36,954 nt of DNA from Ilumatobacteraceae bacterium (GTDB lineage Bacteria > Actinomycetota > Acidimicrobiia > Acidimicrobiales > Ilumatobacteraceae). The stretch lies in the NCBI GenBank assembly GCA_017853385.1, contig JAFMJR010000009.1, forward strand, positions 1 through 36,954. The letters run 5' to 3'. The notes below the pieces were generated by a model. It was given only the letters and a program-made list of their open reading frames with translations. It ran no database searches and had not been told where the DNA came from. Positions within the stretch are counted from its first letter, which is position 1. Each line of letters starts with the position of its first letter. The position numbers and the translations under genes are program-made. Positions 16,010-24,478 of this stretch are shown here, one piece after another.

Positions 16010-16015
16010 AGGCTA
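16010..16015 (-). promoter_or_regulatory. -10 box, leaderless start of map
   Basis: Minus-strand TAGCCT with a seven-base spacer to the GTG at 16002. The same TAGCCTT heptamer precedes serS and the Ddn-like gene. Confidence 0.5.
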
Positions 16016-16167
16016 CGGGCTATATCTAGCAAGTGAAGCGACCATATAACCCTTATGTAATTTGCACCTTTTATTCCTCGGTTTGGAAATTGGATTGAGT
16101 TTCCGCAAAGATCGTTGCAAATACACATCGCACCATCGGCGGATTGATTGCGATCAAGGGGGCAACC

Positions 16168-16842
16168 GTGTCACAACGGATTATTGACTCCTTGACGAGA
16201 TCAAGGGTGCTCAACAATCCAGGCAGCGTTGAGTCTTCTCGTGATCTTGCTCAAGGAAAAACCACGAAGAGAAGTGTTCCAGACATTGCGGTAGGCATTT
16301 CGCTTATCCTGATTGGAACTCTCGGATCACTTTTTCTGTATCGATCTGCTTCACAGACTGTTCCTGTAGTCGGTGTTGCCCGAAGTCTTGATCGTGGACA
16401 TGTCATTACTGCGAGTGATTTACAAGCAGTATATGTCTCTCCCGAATCTGCAAGGTTATTTGTATTAGGTAGTGAAGCGAACTCGCTGATCGGTCAATCT
16501 CTTGGTGTATCGGTTGTAGAGAGCACACCGCTGACGCAAAGCATGTTGTATGACTCACAGCCATTGTCAAATGATGAAGCGTTAACGGCTGCTTCTGTAG
16601 ATATCGGAAACATTCCAGCAAATCTCTCCGTAAATGATGTTGTTCGACTAGTTCTCACACCCGATGCAACAATTACAAATGCGTCACCTCCGGTGATGTT
16701 TGATGAACCAGTGTCAATATGGGCAATTGAACGCTCAGACGAATTGAGCAATTCCTTAGTCGTCACATTTCGAGGACCGCTTCGACTTTCTCTAGCAATT
16801 GCAAGTGCTGGGAATATTCGCATTTCGTTAGTGAACAGTTAA
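16168..16842 (+). CDS. SAF-domain (CpaB/RcpC-like) Tad pilus assembly protein
   Basis: First gene of the Tad operon. 224 residues: a cytoplasmic N-terminal 35-40 residues, one membrane helix (ISLILIGTLGSLFLY), and then an extracytoplasmic SAF domain starting with VVGVARSLDRGHVITASDLQ, typical of CpaB/RcpC, which in other bacteria supports secretion of the pilus through the envelope. I choose GTG 16168 because AAGGGGG (16156-16162) lies five bases upstream; a TTG at 16144 in frame has no ribosome site. CpaB in a single-membrane-type bacterium probably acts at the cell wall. Thirteen bases separate it from the ATPase gene. Confidence 0.75.
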   Translation: MSQRIIDSLTRSRVLNNPGSVESSRDLAQGKTTKRSVPDIAVGISLILIGTLGSLFLYRSASQTVPVVGVARSLDRGHVITASDLQAVYVSPESARLFVLGSEANSLIGQSLGVSVVESTPLTQSMLYDSQPLSNDEALTAASVDIGNIPANLSVNDVVRLVLTPDATITNASPPVMFDEPVSIWAIERSDELSNSLVVTFRGPLRLSLAIASAGNIRISLVNS

Positions 16843-16855
16843 GGCAGAAATTGCG

Positions 16856-18169
16856 ATGAATCAACTCAATGAGAGTTTGCGCGAATCTGAAACAAAAAAA
16901 CTTTGCGATGCCCTTGCTATGCATGTGGGTGAGGCACTTGCCGAAGAACGTCTTGAACGCCAGGGCAAGGGTGAGCAGCTGCTCTCAGCTCAGACTGAGA
17001 CAGAGTTTGCGCGGCAGATTTCAGCGATGGAGTGTGCGCGATTGTCGGCATCACGACGCCAAGAAGGTCTACCAATGCTCACCAACTCCGACGAGGAAGC
17101 GTTAATCACACGAGCGATAGACCAGGTATTAGGAATGGGTTTATTGCAACCCACACTTGATGATCCCGCAATTAGTGACATTCACGTCAGGGGCAATTCG
17201 CCTATTTGGGTGAAGATGCGAAATGGGCGGCGCGAAAGTCGTCCTCCAATAGTTGATTCTGATGAAGAACTTATTGATCTCATCCGACGAACAGCTGCGC
17301 GTTTAGGAAGAAGTGAACGTCGATTTGATGCTGGATCACCCGAGTTGAACTTACAACTGCAAGATGGGTCACGTCTATTTGCAACTATGGACGTGTCATC
17401 GCGGCCGAGTTTGATTATTAGAAAACATCAATTTGAAATTTCATCACTTGCAGACCTTGTTGCACGAGGAATGATGACTCATGGTGTAGCCGAGTTGTTC
17501 CGCGCAATGGTATTAGCGAAGCGCAACGTGATCATCGCGGGAGGCACCGGCTCAGGGAAAACAACGTTATTGCGTGCGTTGCTTAATGAAGTTCCGTCCT
17601 CTGAACGCATAGTGACTATTGAAGATGCATATGAGCTTGGACTTGAACGATTTGAAGAATTGCATCCAGATCACGACGCATTGCAATCTCGCCCGGCAAA
17701 CATTGAAGGTAAAGGCGAAGTCACACTTGCCGACCTCACAAAAATGGCATTGCGAATGGACCCAGATCGGGTAATTGTGGGCGAAGTAAGAGGCGCAGAA
17801 GCGTTTCCGATGCTGCTTGCGATGAGTCAGGGCAACAACGGTTCTATGTGCACAATTCATGCCGACAGCACGCGATCCGTTTTTCCAAAATTGGCGGCAT
17901 ACATGTCGATGTCTTCGACGAATTTGCCAATAGAAACGATAAATCTACTGATTGCAAGCGCCGTTCATTTTGTTGTTCATATTGAAACGGTAAGTGGGCA
18001 AAGGCGAATTAGTTCAATTCGTGAAGTCGTTGACTCTGATGGAACATCGATCATTTCAAACGAAGTAGTGCGATCACATAGTGGACATTTTGGCGCGAAA
18101 TATCCATTCCGAGAAGAAACCCGAGATCTTCTTGGTGAATTTGGATTCAACGAGGATCTGCTCCGATGA
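16856..18169 (+). CDS. CpaF/TadA-family secretion ATPase
   Basis: Hexameric type II/IV secretion ATPase that powers Tad (Flp) pilus assembly. 437 residues: a helical N-terminal region (1-90), an N-domain with [20 protein letters not shown] (105-124), Walker A GGTGSGKT (229-236), Asp box VTIEDAYE (253-260), Walker [10 protein letters not shown] (305-313) and His box MCTIHAD (331-337). It overlaps tadB by four bases. Members of this family are cytoplasmic and contact TadB/TadC in the membrane. Confidence 0.94.
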   Translation: MNQLNESLRESETKKLCDALAMHVGEALAEERLERQGKGEQLLSAQTETEFARQISAMECARLSASRRQEGLPMLTNSDEEALITRAIDQVLGMGLLQPTLDDPAISDIHVRGNSPIWVKMRNGRRESRPPIVDSDEELIDLIRRTAARLGRSERRFDAGSPELNLQLQDGSRLFATMDVSSRPSLIIRKHQFEISSLADLVARGMMTHGVAELFRAMVLAKRNVIIAGGTGSGKTTLLRALLNEVPSSERIVTIEDAYELGLERFEELHPDHDALQSRPANIEGKGEVTLADLTKMALRMDPDRVIVGEVRGAEAFPMLLAMSQGNNGSMCTIHADSTRSVFPKLAAYMSMSSTNLPIETINLLIASAVHFVVHIETVSGQRRISSIREVVDSDGTSIISNEVVRSHSGHFGAKYPFREETRDLLGEFGFNEDLLR

Positions 18170-19002
18170 GGTTATTCATCGCATTGCTTCTTGGTGCGCT
18201 GACGTCACTAGGTATATACATACTGTTCACTCGAAACAAGTCACTGAACGCGTTCAACGCCAAGGCAAGTTTTTTGAAGACCGTATTTAGAAGGAACCAA
18301 TTGGTAATTCCAATTGTTTTTGTTGGCATTCTTTACGTAACCCGCTGGCCAATTGTTGCGCTAGCCATAGCCATGCTTGTGGCTTCCATTCCAGGAATCG
18401 GACGTAAGCCCATCCAATCTCGAAACGAACAAGCACTTATTGAAGCAATAGCGACATGGACCGAACAACTACGTGACACACTTGCAGGCTCACATGGACT
18501 TGAACAAGCCATTGTTGCAACGTCATTACACGCACCTGTTGAGTTGCGCCAGGAAGTGAAGAAACTTGCCTCCTACATTGGCTATGGGTCACTTGAAGAC
18601 GGACTACGAAAATTTGGTGACGCCGTCAATAATTCAACGGCTGATTTTGTCGTTGCCGCATTAATTACCTCGTCTCAACACCAGGCTCGAGACGTCGGCC
18701 AGCTGCTTTCTCAGATTGCTGCTTGTGCGCGCGATGAGAGCAAAATGCGAAGCCGGGTCTGGGTGAGTAGGGCAAGAACTCGCAGTGCCGTAAAAATTAT
18801 TGCATCCGTAATTTCAACTTTTGTTCTCGGATTGTTGGCCTTTAATCGAAGATATTTAGAGCCGTACTCTTCATTAGAGGGACAGTTTGTTCTGTCGTCA
18901 ATCCTGGTGTTATTTGCTTTTTCTCTTTCACTAATGCAATCAATGTCAAAGATTGCTGAACCAGAACGTTTTGTACGACGAAGAAGTGTAAAGAATTTAT
19001 GA
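18166..19002 (+). CDS. TadB-like type II secretion F-domain protein
   Basis: Inner-membrane platform protein of the Tad apparatus, 278 residues. Two hydrophobic helices at the N-terminus (about 2-22 and 46-76) precede a cytoplasmic T2SSF helical bundle (about 88-210, with TWTEQLRDTLAGSHGLEQAI), followed by two more helices (210-226 and 240-258). Overlaps both neighbours by four bases, showing tight coupling. Confidence 0.85.
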   Translation: MRLFIALLLGALTSLGIYILFTRNKSLNAFNAKASFLKTVFRRNQLVIPIVFVGILYVTRWPIVALAIAMLVASIPGIGRKPIQSRNEQALIEAIATWTEQLRDTLAGSHGLEQAIVATSLHAPVELRQEVKKLASYIGYGSLEDGLRKFGDAVNNSTADFVVAALITSSQHQARDVGQLLSQIAACARDESKMRSRVWVSRARTRSAVKIIASVISTFVLGLLAFNRRYLEPYSSLEGQFVLSSILVLFAFSLSLMQSMSKIAEPERFVRRRSVKNL

Positions 19003-19817
19003 AGCAAGCATTATTTTTTGGATTTGTTTTTGCACTCGGTCTTGTTTGCTTACTCGCTCCAAGATTGGTGGCCAATTCAAAGTTGGTGGCGAGTTATTTT
19101 GGTCTGAATATTCTTGCAAGCCTGCATAGAAACACGAAAGGCAGAATGCTCGCAGATCTGTCGATATGTGAAAAATCAAGTGAAATCCACGTCAAAAGCA
19201 AACTAATTGGCATGGTTCTAGGTTTTGCTGGTGGTGGCGTAACCGGATTCATGCTGAAGTTTGCTGGTGGATCAATAAACAGCGTTACGCCATTTGTGTT
19301 TTCAATTGCTGGAGCTTTTGCAGGGTTTTTCTTTCCTGACTTTCAAGTTCGGCAACGCGCTCAATCTAAGCGACGGTCCTTTTTGCACTCTTTTTCTAGT
19401 TTCTTAGATCTCACAAATATTTTGTTAGCCGGTGGTGCGGGTACAGAAACGGCACTCATTGCTGCAGCGGATTCTGGAGATGGCTGGGCGTTTGACCAGA
19501 TTCGGCGTGTATTAACAATTTCAAGAAGTTCACGTTCTTCACCGTGGATCGAGCTGGCCAAGCTTGGCGATCTGTTCAACATCCCGCAAGTTAATGAAAT
19601 TGCGGGTTCAATTCAGCTCGCCGGCGAACATGGTGCACGAATTCGAACATCTCTTGCAGCACGTGCTGAGTCACTGAGATATCGGCAAATGAGCGAAGTG
19701 GAAACCTCGGCAAACGCAGCAACGGAACGGATGGGGTTACCAATGGTCCTGCTATTCATTTCGTTCATAGTGCTGATTGGTTATCCAGCCGTGACACAGG
19801 TGATTGGAGGCCTATAG
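18999..19817 (+). CDS. TadC-like type II secretion F-domain protein
   Basis: Second membrane platform protein of the Tad apparatus, 272 residues. Membrane helices lie at about 4-25, 69-85, 91-110 and 248-266; the cytoplasmic T2SSF domain between them includes FLDLTNILLAGGAGTETAL and the conserved QLAGEHGARIRTSLAARAESLR segment ending in the last helix. Similar in size to TadB but clearly diverged, as in other Tad loci. A 62-base AT-rich gap follows, the largest inside the operon. Confidence 0.83.
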   Translation: MKQALFFGFVFALGLVCLLAPRLVANSKLVASYFGLNILASLHRNTKGRMLADLSICEKSSEIHVKSKLIGMVLGFAGGGVTGFMLKFAGGSINSVTPFVFSIAGAFAGFFFPDFQVRQRAQSKRRSFLHSFSSFLDLTNILLAGGAGTETALIAAADSGDGWAFDQIRRVLTISRSSRSSPWIELAKLGDLFNIPQVNEIAGSIQLAGEHGARIRTSLAARAESLRYRQMSEVETSANAATERMGLPMVLLFISFIVLIGYPAVTQVIGGL

Positions 19818-19879
19818 GCAAATTAAAAAATTTTAAAAAAAGTTTCTTCATCACTTATTTGAAAGGTGTCTATTGAATT
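19818..19879 (+). promoter_or_regulatory. AT-rich gap before the pilin gene
   Basis: This 62-base spacer is very A/T rich (runs of A and T at 19822-19846) and carries the ribosome site GAAAGGTG at 19861-19868. It is the only real gap between tadC and the end of the operon, so an extra promoter or RNA-processing site raising pilin expression is possible, but no clear -10/-35 pair is seen. Confidence 0.3.
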
Positions 19880-20065
19880 ATGAAAATGCAACTTGAATAT
19901 TTCTGGATCAGATACTCCGCATCGAGAGAGCGGGATTTTGAAAGAGGAGAGGTCAGCGCTACGACTGTTGTAATGGCTGCTGCATTAATCGCCTTGGCGA
20001 TTGCCGTAGGAGCAACAATCACCGCGAGGGTTCGTGATAAGGCAAATTCGCTTGACCTTGGATAA
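19880..20065 (+). CDS. Small Flp-type pilin candidate
   Basis: 61 residues: a charged leader ending in FERGE (residues 20-24), followed by a hydrophobic helix VSATTVVMAAALIALAIAVG (25-44) and a short polar tail. The leader and cleavage-like RG|E junction followed by a helix resemble type IVb (class III) prepilins, and the place after tadC is where Flp pilins sit in many actinobacterial Tad loci. The usual Glu at +5 with Tyr at +6 of Flp is missing, so it could be a minor pilin. The next gene starts 32 bases before its end. Confidence 0.6.
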   Translation: MKMQLEYFWIRYSASRERDFERGEVSATTVVMAAALIALAIAVGATITARVRDKANSLDLG

Positions 20066-20441
20066 ATATAACTATGAACGCGGTGAGACCACGGCGCAAG
20101 CAGTATTGGCCGTTCCGGTGTTACTGCTGTTTTTGCTATTTGGGGTTCAAGTTGCGTTGTATTTTCATACAGCGCAACTTGCCTCATTTGCAGCCCAAGA
20201 GGCCGCATCAGTTGGCGCGTCTCATGACGGCAACGAAGCAATGGCCTTAGCGAGTGCAATTCAATGGATCGCTGAATCACGAGCCATTTCAACTCGTCTG
20301 CCAATCATTGATGTTGCTGATGGTTCACTTCAAGTCTCGGTTGGACTACATGTTCCTCAAATAATTCCATTACTCCCTGATTACGTAGTTCGTTCGGCTT
20401 CGGAACCAATTGAGACATACATATTGGAGTCAGATCGATGA
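20034..20441 (+). CDS. TadE-like pseudopilin
   Basis: 135-residue protein with the same YERGE leader (residues 14-18) as the preceding pilin, followed by the helix TTAQAVLAVPVLLLFLLFGVQ (shown in two parts: TTAQAVLAVP, VLLLFLLFGVQ) and a helical, amphipathic region (AAQEAASVGASHDG) typical of TadE/TadG minor pilins. It starts at GTG 20034, with GAGGG about four bases upstream, inside the previous gene. Overlaps the next gene by four bases. Confidence 0.7.
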   Translation: MIRQIRLTLDKYNYERGETTAQAVLAVPVLLLFLLFGVQVALYFHTAQLASFAAQEAASVGASHDGNEAMALASAIQWIAESRAISTRLPIIDVADGSLQVSVGLHVPQIIPLLPDYVVRSASEPIETYILESDR

Positions 20442-20836
20442 AAACTGAACAAGGGAGTCTTACAGTTGAACTGGTACTTCTATCTCCGCTTTTAGCAATT
20501 CTGGTGCTGTTTAGCGTTCATGCGGGGAGATTAGGTGAAGCAAAAAACCAAGTGCAGCATGCGGCTGATCAAGGCGCACGCAAGGGTTCTCAGGTCGCTT
20601 ATTCAAGAATTGAGAATGAAGCGCGGAACGCAACTTTAGAGGACCTGAGTAAATCAGGAGTTGCCTGCATTGATCTGCGAGTAGACGTGGTTCTTATTTC
20701 AAATGGTTCTTTTGATGCTGTTCAAGTGAAAGTTTCATGTGATGTTCGATCAGATGGAACTGAATTACTAGCTCTGTTCCCAGACACAGTTCATGCATCA
20801 TCAGTCGAAGTAATTGATCGCTGGAGGGTGCTGTGA
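20438..20836 (+). CDS. TadE-family minor pilin
   Basis: 132 residues beginning MKTEQGSLTVELVLLSPLLA: a short leader with a Gly, then Leu-Thr-Val-Glu, which puts Glu near the +5 position of type IV pilins, then a hydrophobic helix. This is the standard TadE start. The rest is an extracytoplasmic domain with two cysteines (in GVACIDL and VKVSCDV) that could form a disulfide. Overlaps both neighbours by four bases. Confidence 0.78.
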   Translation: MKTEQGSLTVELVLLSPLLAILVLFSVHAGRLGEAKNQVQHAADQGARKGSQVAYSRIENEARNATLEDLSKSGVACIDLRVDVVLISNGSFDAVQVKVSCDVRSDGTELLALFPDTVHASSVEVIDRWRVL

Positions 20837-21231
20837 ATGCGCATAAGCCCAATGAGCACGGCTCTATCTCTGGGTTTGTAGTAACTCTCACCATGACCTT
20901 TGTTGCGTGTGCTGGGTTGGCATTAGACGGTGGTCGCATGCTCGCAGTGCGAACCCAGCTAGCAGATAGCGCGGAAAATGCAGCTCGGGCGGGTGCTCAA
21001 GAAGTCACTTCGCTTCGGAGTGGTAGCCCAAAGTTAAATATCTTTGCGGCAACACAAACAGCTGAGGAGTATTTGTCAAGGTTTGAAATCTCTGGAGTGG
21101 TCAATGCTGACTCAAATCAAGTAACGGTTACAGCAAATTCTGAAGTCCAGATGACGCTGCTTGGACTTTTCGGGGTAAACAAAAAAGAAATTTCGGTCAC
21201 AAGAACTGCACAACCGTTCACAAACCCATGA
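20833..21231 (+). CDS. TadG-like (putative Flp pilus-assembly) protein, short form
   Basis: 132 residues. The N-terminus NEHGSISGFVVTLTMTFVAC and then AGLALDGGRMLAVRTQLADSAENAARAGAQ is the signature of the N-terminal Tad domain of TadG (leader with Gly, hydrophobic helix, then the GGR-x-L-x-x-R-x-Q-L-x-x-A-x-x-A-A-x-A-G-A pattern). It lacks the long C-terminal von Willebrand domain of proteobacterial TadG. It starts at GTG 20833 and overlaps both neighbours by four bases. Confidence 0.78.
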   Translation: MNAHKPNEHGSISGFVVTLTMTFVACAGLALDGGRMLAVRTQLADSAENAARAGAQEVTSLRSGSPKLNIFAATQTAEEYLSRFEISGVVNADSNQVTVTANSEVQMTLLGLFGVNKKEISVTRTAQPFTNP

Positions 21232-23006
21232 AAAGCATTCGCATCGTTCTTGCAGGTGTGTTTTTCCTGCTCGGGATTCCTGCTGGGTTGTTAATAAGTG
21301 GGGTGACTTTCCAAAGCATCTTTCGAGACATTGAGGAACTTAGAAGATTGATGGACATCAATCTTCTTGTTCAAGTCATATTCGTAGTCTCGTTGTGGCT
21401 TGTATGGATGTATGGGCTGGTTAGTTTGACTATCGAGCTAATACGTTCAGTTCGCCACGGATTTGATCCAAGTAAAGCCGGAATATTTCATCGAGCAGCA
21501 AGTGTGTTTTTATTTGCACTGTGGTTACTTGTTAATCAATCCCATCAATCCAATTTCGTGGCTCCGATTGACAAACAAGTTCAGGGAGTTGATAAAAAAG
21601 CAGCGGATTTATCGGTAGACGTCCGCGAATCTTCAATATCTCCAAGCCTGTTGGCTTTTGCTGCTCTTTTGGCAATGTATGAGGTAAAGGAAAGAAGAAA
21701 ATTACAGCTCGCCTTGGCTGGCATGAAAGTTCCTGTGCGTTCAAAAAGCTTTCAGATCAATTGGGCAACCCTGAGGTTTAAAAAGCAAGGTCTGCGTCTG
21801 AGGGTGGACAACTCTGAAATGAGTAAGGCAAGAGGGCAATTTCGAGCATGGCTCATGGGGCCAGATTTTCTGTTTGAACCGATACCGATTTCTGGAAAAT
21901 GCGACGAAGCTAAAGCTCACGTACCGATTGGAGTGATAGGCAATAGAACTCTCTTTATATCAGTAGGAGAAAAAACTGAAATTGCTGTAGTTGGTGATCA
22001 TTCTGAAAATGTCATAGAGGTTTCGCGTTATCTGAGAACTTTTCTACAAGCATCAGGATTAGAAAATGCGATGAAAAATCACGATATTGATTCCAGCGGA
22101 ACCGTCCGAGTTAAAAAGGTGTCAGATCAGTGGGTTTTGTTTCCTGGAGAAATTGTCTTCACACCATTTTCAATTACTGATGCGGAAGAGTCCGCATTTG
22201 CTCAATTGAATAGTGAAATTGAGAAGCCACTGGAAATTACCGGGAATTTTGAACCTCGCGACAAATCTAAAAATTGGACATTGTGCGTTCGAATCATGGG
22301 CCCAGTTGAAGTGGTAAATCAAACATGGGAAACAGTCCACTTTGAGAAGTCAAAGTCTCAAGAGCTATTGACTTGGTTGGTATTGCATCGAGAGCGACCT
22401 ACACGAATTGCCGCTCGAACCGCGCTTTGGGGAATGTCGGTGCAGGATGCAACTTTCAATAATGTTGTCTCTGGGTTGCGAAAAGCTGTGAAAACTAATT
22501 CTCCAGATTTATTGAGTCGTGGAGGCAATGATTCACTGATCGTGAACAGCGATGTTATTACTGATCATGAGATGCTGGTGAGCGCCATTCATTCTGTGAA
22601 TGAAGAAATTAACGACAAAAGCATTGAAAAGCTGACGTACGCACTAAGCCTTGTACGTGATTTGCCGTTTGCTGGTCAGGATTATGTTTGGGCTGATGCG
22701 GAAGGAATTACGTCAAATATCGTGTTGTCCATTGTCTCTGGTGCGTTGATATTGGCAGAGCATCACCTTGCTAACAATGATCTAGAGAAAGTTTTTTGGG
22801 CCACAGGCAAAGGACTCCAATCATTACGTGGACACGAACCGCTGATTGCATTGCGTATGAAAGCCCATGCAAAAAATCAGAATATTTCAGGGATAAATGC
22901 TGAATGGAACGCGTATGAACGCATCCGTATTGCAGATGACAATTTCTATGATCGGAAATCAAACGGATTATCAAGTCTGCGCGACAGTCTTATTTCATCC
23001 GCCTAG
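21228..23006 (+). CDS. Membrane-anchored winged-helix / BTAD-domain protein
   Basis: 592 residues. Hydrophobic helices at about 5-25, 46-71, 87-103 and 139-151 form an N-terminal membrane region. A soluble middle region (160-350) is not recognised. The C-terminus resembles SARP-type regulators: a winged-helix segment (about 353-440, from LCVRIMGPVEVV through ELLTWLVLHRERPTRIAARTALW, shown only in these pieces) and a BTAD-like helical repeat (about 443-590, including LPFAGQDYVWADAEG). SARP proteins are normally soluble DNA-binding activators, so a membrane-tethered form at the end of a Tad operon suggests an envelope-linked regulator or a structural reuse of the fold. It overlaps the TadG-like gene by four bases. 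Confidence 0.75.
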   Translation: MKSIRIVLAGVFFLLGIPAGLLISGVTFQSIFRDIEELRRLMDINLLVQVIFVVSLWLVWMYGLVSLTIELIRSVRHGFDPSKAGIFHRAASVFLFALWLLVNQSHQSNFVAPIDKQVQGVDKKAADLSVDVRESSISPSLLAFAALLAMYEVKERRKLQLALAGMKVPVRSKSFQINWATLRFKKQGLRLRVDNSEMSKARGQFRAWLMGPDFLFEPIPISGKCDEAKAHVPIGVIGNRTLFISVGEKTEIAVVGDHSENVIEVSRYLRTFLQASGLENAMKNHDIDSSGTVRVKKVSDQWVLFPGEIVFTPFSITDAEESAFAQLNSEIEKPLEITGNFEPRDKSKNWTLCVRIMGPVEVVNQTWETVHFEKSKSQELLTWLVLHRERPTRIAARTALWGMSVQDATFNNVVSGLRKAVKTNSPDLLSRGGNDSLIVNSDVITDHEMLVSAIHSVNEEINDKSIEKLTYALSLVRDLPFAGQDYVWADAEGITSNIVLSIVSGALILAEHHLANNDLEKVFWATGKGLQSLRGHEPLIALRMKAHAKNQNISGINAEWNAYERIRIADDNFYDRKSNGLSSLRDSLISSA

Positions 23007-23010
23007 GAGT

Positions 23011-23016
23011 TAGCCT
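23011..23016 (+). promoter_or_regulatory. -10 box, leaderless start of Ddn-like gene
   Basis: TAGCCT followed by six bases and the ATG at 23023, in the 16-base gap after the Tad operon. It implies that the Ddn-like gene is transcribed independently. Confidence 0.5.
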
Positions 23017-23022
23017 TTCGCC

Positions 23023-23463
23023 ATGACCGCAGAGCCAACGATTATTGACAGCCCAAGCGAATGGGTAGCTGACCATATTCGCAAGTACGTAGAAACCAAA
23101 GGCGAAGAAGGTCATATTTGGCGAGGAGTTCCTACGTTGCTTCTTACTGTGACCGGCAAAAAGTCTGGTGCCCTAAGACGAACTGCATTGATTTATGGCC
23201 GCATAGGCGATGACTACGTGATCGTTGCATCAAAGGGCGGCCATCCCGCAAATCCACTGTGGTACGAAAACTTGGTGGCAAATAGTGAAGTAACGCTGCA
23301 AGTTGGCGCCGAGATTTTTCAGGCCAAAGCACAAACTATGAACGAAGGCGCAGATCGAGAAACTGCCTGGAACACGATGGTGGGAATATGGCCAGATTTC
23401 GCAAATTATCAATTAAAAACAGAGCGAAAGATTCCACTCGTTCGGCTATCCCGAATTAGTTAG
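23023..23463 (+). CDS. Ddn-like F420-dependent (nitroreductase family) oxidoreductase
   Basis: 146 residues of the split-barrel deazaflavin-dependent family (DUF385), like mycobacterial Ddn. Visible: VPTLLLTVTGKKSGALRRTAL (shown in two parts here: VPTLLLTVTGKKSG, ALRRTAL), which binds the F420 phosphate tail, then DDYVIVASKGGHPANPLWYENL (in part ASKGGHPANPLWYENL), the family hallmark. Relatives use reduced F420 to reduce quinones or nitro compounds near the membrane. F420 use fits an actinobacterium. It converges on the WecA-like gene with an eight-base overlap. Confidence 0.9.
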   Translation: MTAEPTIIDSPSEWVADHIRKYVETKGEEGHIWRGVPTLLLTVTGKKSGALRRTALIYGRIGDDYVIVASKGGHPANPLWYENLVANSEVTLQVGAEIFQAKAQTMNEGADRETAWNTMVGIWPDFANYQLKTERKIPLVRLSRIS

Positions 23464-24478
23464 CTAAGGAATCCTTGCCTGATCCGAGTGCGATCATGGC
23501 AAGAACTAATGGAACATAGGCAATAACTGCACCCATTGATCCATCAAGCGCATTGTCGCTTACGAAAAATGCAATTGGTGCTAGCCACACCACATTTACT
23601 ACAAGGACGATCAGAGAAACCTTGGCATGTGAATTCAGTTTGATCGCTAAATGTTGATACGCGTGACTGCGGTGCGCAACGTGCGGTTTTTTCTTGCGAG
23701 CTAAACGTCGAATCAAGGTAACGGTTGCATCTGAGACAAATACGCCAAGCAAAATAATCCATGCCCAGAAGAGATCAGGATTCTGTTTTGCAGCCATGAG
23801 CGATAATCCACCTATGACGATGCCCAGGTAACCACTTCCAATGTCGCCCATAAATATTTTTGCTGGCGACCAGTTGTAGAGAATAAAGCCAATCACTGCT
23901 GAAGCAAGGATAAGAGTGCCATTGCTATGAAGAGAACTAGATGTCGTGTGAAGATTGAGTAGTGCGCCGGCGACGCAAACAAAAATCGCTTCACTGGCTG
24001 CGATGCCATCTGTGCCATCCATGAAATTAAACAGATTCAGCAACCAAACTAAATACAAAACGCCAAAAATCGCAAGAATTACATCGCTTTGAACATGGAA
24101 TCTAAAAATCTCAAAATCACTTGGAACTCCAATGAAACCCAGAATGACAATTGCGCCAAGTGCATGAATCACCAAGCGAATAGAAGCGCCAGAAATTTTC
24201 TGATGGTCGTCTAAGTAGCCAGTGAAAGCGACAAATAATCCAGCGACGATTAGTGCGCCGAATTCAGACTTCGATATTTCTGGTTTTGCAAGCAATATTG
24301 CGAAACCAACAATTGAAGAAATAACGAATGCCAAACCGCCACCTCGTGGAGTTGGCGTGGAATGCGAGCTTCGTTCATTAGGAACATCAATTGCAGCAAT
24401 CTTTTCTGCGTTTTTGACAAGAAGGCGAGTAATCGTCGCAGACATAAGAAATACGCAAAGCGCCAATGGAATGGTCAT
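23456..24478 (-). CDS. WecA/WbpL-like undecaprenyl-phosphate glycosyl-1-phosphate transferase
   Basis: Polytopic membrane enzyme (340 residues, about ten helices) that moves a sugar-1-phosphate from UDP-sugar to undecaprenyl phosphate, the first step in repeat-unit assembly. Motifs: RSSHSTPTPRGGG (36-48), the metal-binding LDDHQK (89-94), NFMDGTDG (151-158), MGDIGSGYLG (210-219) and the cytoplasmic AHRSHAYQHL (268-277), which matches the WbpL/WecA branch rather than MraY. It is the last gene of the minus-strand polysaccharide cluster and overlaps the GT4 gene by four bases. Confidence 0.9.
   Translation of the reverse strand: MTIPLALCVFLMSATITRLLVKNAEKIAAIDVPNERSSHSTPTPRGGGLAFVISSIVGFAILLAKPEISKSEFGALIVAGLFVAFTGYLDDHQKISGASIRLVIHALGAIVILGFIGVPSDFEIFRFHVQSDVILAIFGVLYLVWLLNLFNFMDGTDGIAASEAIFVCVAGALLNLHTTSSSLHSNGTLILASAVIGFILYNWSPAKIFMGDIGSGYLGIVIGGLSLMAAKQNPDLFWAWIILLGVFVSDATVTLIRRLARKKKPHVAHRSHAYQHLAIKLNSHAKVSLIVLVVNVVWLAPIAFFVSDNALDGSMGAVIAYVPLVLAMIALGSGKDSLAN

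Noticed and set aside
16003-16128. 42-codon N-terminal extension of map
   Set aside because: No similarity to MAP or SEC-C proteins, and the GTG at 16002 has a well-placed -10 box.
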